Positions 56,818 to 64,000 of a DNA stretch of 64,000 bases are shown one piece after another. The DNA comes from Coniferiporia sulphurascens. Taxonomy: Eukaryota > Basidiomycota > Agaricomycetes > Hymenochaetales > Hymenochaetaceae. The DNA lies in assembly GCA_002794785.1 (NCBI GenBank), contig NBBA01000014.1, positions 434,001-498,000 of the forward strand. Direction: 5' to 3'. Position 1 is the stretch's first letter. The number at the start of each line of letters is the position of its first letter. The translations under genes and the position numbers were made by a program. The notes under the pieces were generated by a model that saw only the letters and a list, made by a program, of their open reading frames with translations, ran no database searches and was not told the origin of the DNA.

Positions 56818-57285
56818 AGGATCGACAAGTCACCGAATTGTCATAAAAAAATAAAAAAATAAAACAAGTCACAAGGAAAATAAAGAAAATCCAGGTGTAT
56901 CAAGATGCCAGCCTAGCAGGTCTTTAAGTGTAATGCTAGGTTCACCGCAGAGTTTGTTACCACGCTCTTTGGTACCTAATCCTGGTCCTTCACCAAAATT
57001 AATGGTATAATGTCAAAAGAGATGGTGAAGAAGCAGAAAATTGATGCAAAAAGAATCCCTAACCTGGATTGCAAGTCATAGGCGCCTATAGCGGCCAAGT
57101 GAAGGCCAATAAACAATAAGGGAAAGGCAAACTACCAACAAGGATGATAACATGCAGAGAAATGGGTGTAAAAAGGAAGGAAAAGGAAACACACTAGTGG
57201 GCCTTTTAAGGTCTTACCCAGGAGTAGTAGTTTAGGGTTGTTGCAGACACACACTAGTTTTCTGTCATTGTGGACCAGGGGCTCC
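56818..57285. other. Region between gag-like ORF and LTR
   Basis: Purine-rich on the plus strand, with no supported open frame. Confidence 0.4.
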
Positions 57286-58294
57286 CTAATTTGAGAGGTC
57301 ATCATTGTTGGACCCCATATCCACGTCGTTGACATCGATTCCTGCCATGATGTCGTCCATATACGACTGGAGGAGGACACAGGCTCCGAGGTCCGAGAGG
57401 CGGACTGTGCATCTGCCGTCCCGTGGTGCAATTGGTGGTGGGGGAACGTTCTCGTCTGGAGTAGGCGCTGGTGCTAGAGGGGGTGGCGACTTTGACTGTT
57501 GTCCGTGTTGAGGGCAGTTGCCAGGTGGGTGACCAGGCGCAGCCTCGTTGCACCACAGGCAGATGTACTGCGCACAGTACGTGGTGAGGTGGGTGGTTGA
57601 CAGACACGCAGAGCAATGTGTGAGCGAGGATGATGAAGACGAAGACTGCGACGGTGGTTGGACCTGGATTGGGTGTGGTTCAGTCTGAGTGGCGGAGTTG
57701 CAATGAGTGATCACAGGTGTAGGGGGCGTGGTGGGGATGAGAGGGGGATGTAGATCCGGGTGGTAGAGGTGCGCTTGAGGATGAAGAGGGATGAGCGCTG
57801 AGTGCACGTCTTCTTCCTCGAGTGTCTCGTAATCTGTGTTGCATAGAAGACATAAGTCATCTACAAGATTACCGAGACGGGACTCAAGAACTTCCGTCAG
57901 CTCTTGGGCATGCCATGCCAGATGTTGCATGTCCTCAATGGTGTGCAGTCGGTTGCGCATCCGGTTGATCTGTCGGAGTCTGGGGTGAGATGCGAGAATC
58001 CGGTTGACATCTGTGGCCAGGTCGGGGGCTGCAAGAACATGTTGGAGGATGGTACGCGGGAGGAGGGGTGCGAGTTGCCGGGGTTGGTTCTGTGTTGGGA
58101 AACGCCAGTGGATGGCTCGGTTGTGCCATCAGTGATACTCGGCACCTCCGCCATTGCTCCTGGAGTTGGGCTGCGAGGGCGAGCTCATGGAAGATGACTG
58201 CCTGGTTGTGTAACTCGGTGAGGTGAAGGATGTTAGGACCAAGGGTAACCGTGGTTAGCTGATGGAACAAGTAGTCGAGATAGAGTTGAGGCAT
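57286..58294 (-). pseudogene. Cys/Pro-rich gag-like ORF, frameshifted
   Basis: The N-terminal part runs from MPQLYLDYLFHQLTTVTLGP at 58294 and is helical (ALAAQLQEQWRRC). At about 58140 the frame must change to continue as RAIHWRFPTQNQPRQLAPLL, ATDVNRILASHPRLRQ, MRNRLHTIEDMQHLAWHAQE and LCNTDYETLEEEDVHSAL. A Pro/Ser-rich linker leads to CSACLSTTHLTTYC and CLWCNEAAPGHPPGNC, which resemble zinc-knuckle-type Cys/His clusters. It ends near DMGSNNDDLSN. Its position just behind an LTR-like promoter and the Cys-rich clusters suggest a retrotransposon gag, but I do not recognise the family and the assignment is inference. Confidence 0.5.
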
Positions 58295-58296
58295 GT

Positions 58297-58702
58297 GATT
58301 GAGTCAAGAATAAGTCGGTAGATGTTGGTACTTTGCTCAGGAGAAGTCTGAGAGAATTGAGAAGGTGAATTAAACTGGGGGTCTAGGCTGGTCTAGGCCC
58401 TCCTTATATACATGAAGAAGAAGCTCCGCTTGAAAGCAGACACTCCACAAGGCTCTGCAGTTGGGGCTATGATGTCTCACAGTGTCGTCATAAGCTCCAC
58501 TGACTTGGAGCTGTGTACCAGTGCAAATGACCTCATTAGAGGATCATATGAGAAATAACTATCTATGATTGGCCGTTGGTGCTCCATTGAGCTCCACTGC
58601 GCATCATGTGCTCCACTATGCTCCACTAGGCTCCACTGAGCTCATAGGGACGTCATATGGTATCATAATGACTTCACCATGACACTTAGGCTGTGCACAT
58701 CA
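58297..58702 (-). repeat. LTR-like promoter segment
   Basis: On the minus strand a short GTGGGG tract precedes TGATGTGCACAG at 58702. A strong TATATAAGG box follows at 58402-58410, and the segment ends near CAATCACA immediately before the gag-like ATG. GCTCCACT-type words (minus AGTGGAGC) recur at least six times upstream of the TATA box. No primer-binding site is recognised after it, so calling it a 5' LTR is tentative. Confidence 0.45.
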
Positions 58703-59013
58703 CCCCACTGTTCTGCACGCTACCCTGTAGTCTTATGTGCCAGTGGCTTCTTGTTAAGATGCTGCCTAACAGCTTGATGATTGGTAAGTCGTTAACTTGT
58801 CTCGTTGGCCTCCTGTACTGGTTCCTTCATGTTGTCTTGTCGTATTGGACACTTCGCCATTTTAGAGTTTGTGGCTGGCTTTGGTAAGTGCTTCAGTTCC
58901 TGCCGAGTGTGGCTTAATTGTGTAATGCGATATCGGCTAAAGGTCCATGGGCGGGTACCTTTCAGTTGGTGTCATGTTGTCGATCACATTGTCCGGCGGT
59001 TCGTTAATGTGGT
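58703..59013. other. Interval between ORF and LTR-like segment
   Basis: No coding signal is supported here. Confidence 0.35.
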
Positions 59014-59694
59014 TTATCCTAGCGATATGTCGTGTGTATCCTGGAGGGGCACTGGGGGTGATCCATTTGATAACCATAGTGTTATCACATAAAGATTAAC
59101 ATTGCCGATCTGTTGATCGGCAGTCATTGATCCCTTTGCTGATAGATTCTCAAAGAGGGTGATTACCTTTGCGCGTAATCGGTGAGCGTTAGCTAGGAAT
59201 GTGTTATCCTGCAACGTCCTGTATGGGAAGGATCCTGAGACCACTCGTAGGTCACATTCCTTGTCATGTATGTGCGGGTTCACTATCATCTGGACATGGA
59301 CGTTGTGCAAAAACTCCTGTACATCGAAGATGTACATTTGTATTGTGTGCATTACCCTGACTTCCGTGCCGTCGCCTATAGGGTCTACAGTGTGATCTGT
59401 AGTTACCTGGCAGTTTGTGTACCCTGCCATGTAAAAGCATTCGGTTATTACCATGTTAAATGCTTCCCATGATTGATTGTATGCGGTCCGGCATCGGTGG
59501 CAGAGTCTTGATGAGTCAAGAGTCTTTAGTGGTCGCTTGAGCATCATGATTGGCCTGATGTTCCCAAGAAGTCCTGGTTTTCTAGTTAGTTCCGTCCCCA
59601 TGTTGAATGATTGCTGGATAGTCTCCGTGGGAGTCCCTTCCTGTATTGGTAATTGCTGATATTGTTGTCTAAGCTTGTAAGCAAGCTTATTCAT
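59014..59694 (-). CDS. Unrecognised ORF of a repeated family (copy 1), CxxC and AGYTNCQ motif
   Basis: A 226-residue uninterrupted frame starting MNKLAYKLRQQYQQLPIQEG. Its central block is RPLKTLDSSRLCHRCRTAYN, SWEAFNMVITECFYMAGYTN and CQVTTDHT. A plus-strand frame at 61417-62067 matches this block: RPVTLIDTRNLCQHCKDADQ, WKAFN, AGYNNCQITFDHT. Both then have a patterned segment with IxxxAxxFxxxLxRYVI/MYIFDVQEFLHNV. It lies between a chromodomain integrase (upstream on the same strand) and an LTR-like segment, so it is probably carried by a retroelement, possibly as a 3' ORF or a gag of another element. I do not know this family and give no function. Confidence 0.55.
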   Translation of the reverse strand: MNKLAYKLRQQYQQLPIQEGTPTETIQQSFNMGTELTRKPGLLGNIRPIMMLKRPLKTLDSSRLCHRCRTAYNQSWEAFNMVITECFYMAGYTNCQVTTDHTVDPIGDGTEVRVMHTIQMYIFDVQEFLHNVHVQMIVNPHIHDKECDLRVVSGSFPYRTLQDNTFLANAHRLRAKVITLFENLSAKGSMTADQQIGNVNLYVITLWLSNGSPPVPLQDTHDISLG

Positions 59695-60113
59695 CAATTC
59701 CTAACAAAGGAGGAGTTCAACAGATGGTGGGTCTGTGCGACTTAGCTGATGCTCGGTGTCCTCGATTTCGAACTCGATCTCGGTGAGATCGGTGGGTTGG
59801 GGAAAGTCGGCGGGGTAAGTGTGACGGAGTTGTGCGATGACGTCCTCGCAAGTAGGGGTCGTTCAGCGGGGTTGGTATTCTTGATGGCGAATCGTAGACG
59901 GAGGGTTTTGGATGGGAAGAATTGGAGAGAGAGGTTGGCGGTTGGCAATGGTGGGATAGCAGATGTGTGGGGTGCGATGGGTGTGAGAGCAAACAGCGGT
60001 GGTGAGAGCACAGACAAAGACAAAGAGTCCTCCAGGTATGACAATGGCGAGATACCAGAGGTGGTCGTGGGTGGTGATGTAGGTGGTGGGCATATGGGAG
60101 TGAATGGAGAAAG
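59695..60113. other. Interval between integrase and downstream ORF
   Basis: GC-rich with a few short minus-strand frames of low complexity. Nothing is recognised. Confidence 0.35.
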
Positions 60114-61384
60114 TTAGGTGATTTTTTTGAGGGTTTTATATGTGTCTAGGATATTGGAAGCATGTGAAAGATCTTTTTTGGCCAGCCATTGATTTTCGGA
60201 TGAGGGATAGCTGGTCCATTTGACGAGGAAACACCATCTGTTGCCGGTGCCCTTGTGAGAGACAATGGCCTCAATTTCGTATTCCTGCTGATCTTCTATC
60301 AGGTCAGGTGGTGGTTGACTGAATGGAGGTCCATGAGCTTTGGTCTCCAAGTAAGCCAAAAGAAGTGAGGCATGGAAAACGGGGTGGATACACCATGCTT
60401 CCAGCAACTTTAGGTGATAATTCAGGGGTGATAATACCTGAACTATGGGAAATGGTCCCTCCCATTTAGGTGACAATTTGCAGGAGTGGTTGGGAAAATG
60501 CAAATTGGTGGCTTCTAACCAAACCTTGTCACCAAGTTTGAATGGTTTGAAGCCTCATGCTCCAAAACGTGCCATATGGGCATGGGCTAAGTCATGGGCG
60601 GCAAGCACTTCTTTCCTGATTGATGAAAGAAGGCGCAGGCACTGTGAGAGTGATGGGAGATTGGTATCTTCTATCACCGAGGGGATGGGTATAGGGTTAT
60701 ACCCAAGCATGATGGTGAACAGCGAGGTCTTAGTGACTGAATGGGTCTGGATATTGTGTGAGAATTCCAGGTCCATAAGTGAGTCAGCCCAGGAGTGAGG
60801 CAATGTTCCGCAGTAAATGTGCAGATAAGCTTCAACCTCCTGATTGGCACATTCCATTTGCCCATCTGTCTGGGGGTGATATGCTGTAGACAATTTAGAC
60901 TTAATCCCGAGGTGTTTGCACAATGTCTGAAATACCTGAGACATGAATTGGGGTCCTCAGTCAGAAATAATGCATTTGGGGAGACCGAAACACCGATAAA
61001 CATTGTCATGGTAACACTTCACGGTTCCGAGGGTGTCAATCATCTTATGGCAGGGAATAAGGACGATTCCCTTGGAAGCATCATGGTCAACTACTACCAT
61101 TATGGAGTCATATCCATTTGATGCAGGTAGGTCGGTAATGAAGTCCATGGAGACCGATTGAAACAGAAGCATGGATGGGTCTGCAGGGATCGGAAGCATT
61201 GGCGGCTTAGTCAGATGCTTGTTGATTTTCATCTGTTGACACACAGTGCATCCTTTAACATAATTTCCCATGAATACAGTTAAGCCAGGCCACCAATAGT
61301 GTTGTCACACTAATTGGGAGGTTTTGAATACCCCTGGGTGGCCGAAAGACGGGAGGTCATTGTTAGTAAATTGATGAAAATCGT
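60114..61384 (-). pseudogene. Ty3/gypsy chromovirus-type integrase fragment with chromodomain, stop codons
   Basis: One frame runs through the whole segment but is broken by at least three stops (around 61310, 60954-60956 and 60552-60554). In order it holds an integrase zinc-binding remnant (GHPGVFKTSQ, YWWPGL, YVKGCTVCQQMKINKHL), the catalytic core ([42 protein letters not shown]), the connecting region FKLGDKVWLEATNLHFPNHS, KWEGPFPIVQVLSPLNYHL, HPVFHASLL, and a C-terminal chromodomain (YEIEAIVSHKGTGNRWCFLV, KWTSYPSSENQW). Reverse transcriptase is not present in the window. The segment ends abruptly at about 61384, where a plus-strand element begins. It is a dead, truncated copy. Confidence 0.88.
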
Positions 61385-61416
61385 GATTGCCAGATCAATG
61401 GATTAACAAGATCGAC

Positions 61417-62067
61417 ATGGCAAGACCCGTAACTCTAATCGATACAAGGAATCTATGCCAACACTGTAAAGATGCAGATCAGGTAGCATGGAAAGCATTT
61501 AACATTGCATGTGCAACAGTAGGACAGAATGCAGGATACAACAACTGTCAAATTACATTTGATCATACTACAAGGGAACAACAAGTGGTGGAAAGGCTAG
61601 AAGTAATAATTGAACATAGAGCAACTATGTTCTCATACCAATTGAATAGATATGTAATCAGTGCTTACACAAGAACCAAGATTTATAATCAGCCACATAA
61701 TGAATTATGTTATCAAAGGGCAGTTATTACATCAACCGATTATGCAGAAGCGGCACACCAAATAGTTCATACTATCAATAAACAACTATGAGAACAAATA
61801 TTCGCATACAAAGCCAACTTCATAGCCAAAGGACACACAACAGTAGATCGAAAGGAACCAAACCAAAGACAGGAGTTAGTACCAATAGATAAAGAGATTA
61901 TAATACAATGGCTCAATGATGAACCTTTGTATAGAGTCACACCAGGGTATAGCAGGATAACAAATATAAATGCTATAGGACCTGAAGAGCTCTTTATGCC
62001 AGTAGACGATAGAACACCAGAACGAACCCCTTTTAATGATATTATGGAAGGTATGACTCAATCTTAG
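61417..62067 (+). pseudogene. Unrecognised ORF of the repeated family (copy 2), one in-frame stop
   Basis: From ATG 61417 the frame runs to a TGA at 61789-61791, then continues in the same frame to a TAG at 62065-62067, about 216 residues in all. The N-terminal block shares its CxxC, AFN and AGYNNCQITFDHT features with 59014-59694. The part after the stop (FIAKGHTTVDRKEPNQRQEL, GYSRITNINAIGPEELFMPV) is present again in the inverted arm at the right edge. It lies directly upstream of the promoter-like segment with TATAAAAG at 62528. Function unknown. Confidence 0.5.
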
Positions 62068-62711
62068 TCTACGGTAATAAGTAACAAGCCACAACAAGAT
62101 AAGATTAAGAAGGCTAGCATAATCACTGAGCCACACAAGTATATCTAAGCATTTGGCTAAGATTAGCCAATGGGAGCATGGCGATCAATTAGAAGACGCA
62201 ATTGATGAGAGCCAAGTATAGCGCATTGCACGGCAGAACCAATTAGGAAATAAGGAGAAGCATCATAGGTATAGTAGTATCCAAGAATGGTTAACTTAGG
62301 TATTACACTGTATGACTCAATGGAAACTCAAGGAAGGTTCTGGCATAAGATAAAGATAGCATGGTAGGCTGTAGAACATACCGGAATATGTAACTGACTC
62401 ATAAGAAAGCTAAGAATAGTAAATAGCATGTACAGGATTGTACCGGAACATTCTTATGACTTATAAAGCGAGAGTAGTATGTTGTAGTATCTACCAGAAC
62501 ATAGTAAATAGACTACAACATGTAGGGTATAAAAGCCCAATGTAAAATTGTGGTAAAAAGCAGTTTAATTCATCTCTTGTCTCTTACCACCATCATCAGC
62601 TCTAACACTCTAGTGAGTGAAGGGTAACAAGCCTACCCTAAACTAACTAGTATTATTGTGTGAATCTGTTATCACTTGTTTCAATCCCTTACTCAGGGAG
62701 CAAATCTAACA
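61819..62711 (+). repeat. Left arm of a long inverted repeat (about 0.89 kb)
   Basis: This arm is repeated in inverse orientation at 63112-64000 with only scattered differences. It contains the 3' part of the unknown ORF and then an LTR-like region with TATAAAAG at 62528-62535 and an end reading GAGCAAATCTAACA. The second arm reaches the window edge, so the true length may be greater. Confidence 0.85.
62528..62535 (+). promoter_or_regulatory. TATA box in the LTR-like arm
   Basis: TATAAAAG within GGGTATAAAAGCCC; a mirror copy lies in the right arm at about 63287-63294 on the minus strand. Confidence 0.5.
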
Positions 62712-63111
62712 GCAGACACATCCATGCTTCCATTTCAGTCAGTCTCCATGGACTTCATTACCGACCTACCTGCATCAAATGGATATGATTCCATAATGGT
62801 CATAGTAGACCATGACGCTTCTAAGGGAATCGTTCTTATTCCCTGCCACAAGACAATTGACGCTCTGGGAACAGCAAAAGCATACCATGACAACATCTAC
62901 CGGCGTTTTGGACTCCCCAAATGCATTATCTCTGATCAGGGACCCCAATTTGCATCACAGGTTTTCCAGACGCTATGCAAGCGCCTCGGAATTAAGTCTA
63001 AACTGTCAATGGCATACCACCCTCAAACAGATGGGCAAACAGAGCGTGCCAATCAAGAGGTCGAGGCTTATCTGTGCATTTATTGTGGCACATCGCCTCA
63101 CTCCTGGGTGT
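62712..63111 (+). pseudogene. Ty3/gypsy integrase core fragment between inverted arms
   Basis: The frame encodes the integrase core only: [55 protein letters not shown], and [20 protein letters not shown] with the three acidic catalytic positions. It breaks at SPHSW, where the right arm starts. It is closely related to the minus-strand integrase at 60.1-61.4 kb, but lacks that copy's stop codons. It has neither zinc-binding region nor chromodomain, so it is a captured piece, not a working gene. Confidence 0.85.
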
Positions 63112-64000
63112 TAGATTTGCTCCCTGAGTAAGGGATTGAAACAAGTGATAACAGATTCACACAATAATACTAGTTAGTTTAGGGTAGGCTTGTTACCCTT
63201 CACTCACTAGAGTGTTAGAGCTGATGATGGTGGTAAGAGACAAGAGATGAATTAAACTGCTTTTTACCACAATTTTACATTGGGCTTTTATACCCTACAT
63301 GTTGTAGTCTATTTACTATGTTCTGGTAGATACTACAACATACTACTCTCGCTTTATAAGTCATAAGAATGTTCCGGTACAATCCTGTACATGCTATTTA
63401 CTATTCTTAGTTTCTTATGAGTCAGTAAATTATTCCAGTATGTTCTACAGCCTACCATGCTATCTTTATCTTATGCCAGAACCTTCCTTGAGTTTCCATT
63501 GAGTCATACAGTGTAATACCTAAGTTAACCATTCTTGGATACTACTATACCTATGATGCTTCTCCTTATTTCCTAATTGGTTCTGCTGTGTGATGTGCTA
63601 TACTTGGCTCCCATCAATTGTGTCTTCTAATTGATCGCCATGCTTCCATTGGCTAATCTTAGCCAAACACTTAGATATACTTGTGTGGCTCAGTGATTAT
63701 GCTAGCCTTCTTAATCTTATCTTGTTGTGGCTTGTTACTTATTACCGTAGACTAAGATTGAATCATTTCTTATATAATTTCGTTGAAAGGGGTTCGTTCT
63801 GGTGTTCTATCATCTATTGGCATAAAGAGCTCCTCTGGCCCTATAGCGTTTATATTTGTTATCCTGCTATACCCGGGTGTGACTCTATATGACAGTTCAT
63901 CATTGAACCATCATATTATGATCTCCTTATCTATTGGTACTAGCTCCTGTCTTTGGTTTGGTTCCTTTCGATCTACTGTTGTGTGTCCTTTGGCTATGAA
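63112..64000 (-). repeat. Right arm of the long inverted repeat, to window edge
   Basis: Inverse copy of 61819-62711. It starts TTAGATTTGCTCCCTGAGTA and carries the mirrored TATA region. On the minus strand, 63752-64000 is the tail of the unknown ORF family, with an extra stop near its end. Confidence 0.85.
63752..64000 (-). pseudogene. 3' fragment of the unknown ORF family (copy 3)
   Basis: On the minus strand it encodes AKGHTTVDRKEPNQRQELVP and GYSRITNINAIGPEELFMP, as in copy 2, followed by an early TAA and then the shared TAG. It continues beyond the right edge. Confidence 0.55.

Overview
The window is nuclear DNA of a filamentous basidiomycete, most likely a wood- or litter-associated agaricomycete. 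The evidence is genes split by many 50-120 nt GT..AG introns, a class II secreted heme peroxidase, expanded multi-exon cytochrome P450s of agaricomycete type, and fungal LTR and TIR transposon debris. I found no bacterial, viral-genome or organellar segment and no CRISPR array. Most gene models below were rebuilt by joining exons by eye; nearly all close in frame from ATG to stop, which is strong internal support.

1-20 kb: a 5'-truncated Lys/Ser/Ala-rich protein; a coiled-coil protein with a membrane segment; an FMN-dependent alpha-hydroxy-acid oxidase/dehydrogenase of 8 exons; ribosomal protein eS30, whose exons are too short to stand out as open frames; a decayed Gfo/Idh/MocA oxidoreductase; an intact secreted class II peroxidase with an altered Mn site; and a 17-exon alternative (type II) mitochondrial NADH dehydrogenase.

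21-40 kb: a 15-exon P450 on the minus strand; a 745 bp TIR element; exopolyphosphatase; a long acidic protein kinase; then a compact housekeeping block of RCF1 (respiratory supercomplex factor), EMC2 (ER membrane complex), SEC11 (signal peptidase), ISD11/LYRM4 (Fe-S cluster assembly) and a tail-anchored Ser/Asp-rich protein. An intron-containing tRNA-Gln(CUG) follows at 40.75 kb.

42-56 kb: a nest of TIR elements (42.2-44.1 kb), then three tandem, intact P450 genes (44.95, 49.3 and 53.0 kb). Their 15-exon structure matches the distant minus-strand P450 almost exon for exon. The promoters (TATATAG about 50-65 nt before the ATG) and 3' flanks are duplicated too.

56-64 kb: retrotransposon graveyard. 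It holds an LTR with TGTTA/TAACA ends, a Cys-rich gag-like ORF behind a second LTR-like promoter region, a chromodomain Ty3/gypsy integrase with stop codons, two copies of an unrecognised Cys-containing ORF family on opposite strands, and an approximately 0.89 kb inverted repeat around an integrase fragment that runs to the right edge.

Functionally, oxidative metabolism is prominent (P450s, peroxidase, alpha-hydroxy-acid oxidase, alternative NADH dehydrogenase), beside a cluster of ER and mitochondrial membrane housekeeping genes. Nothing in the sequence shows these loci form one pathway. The least explained material is the repeated ORF family and inverted structure at 59-64 kb.
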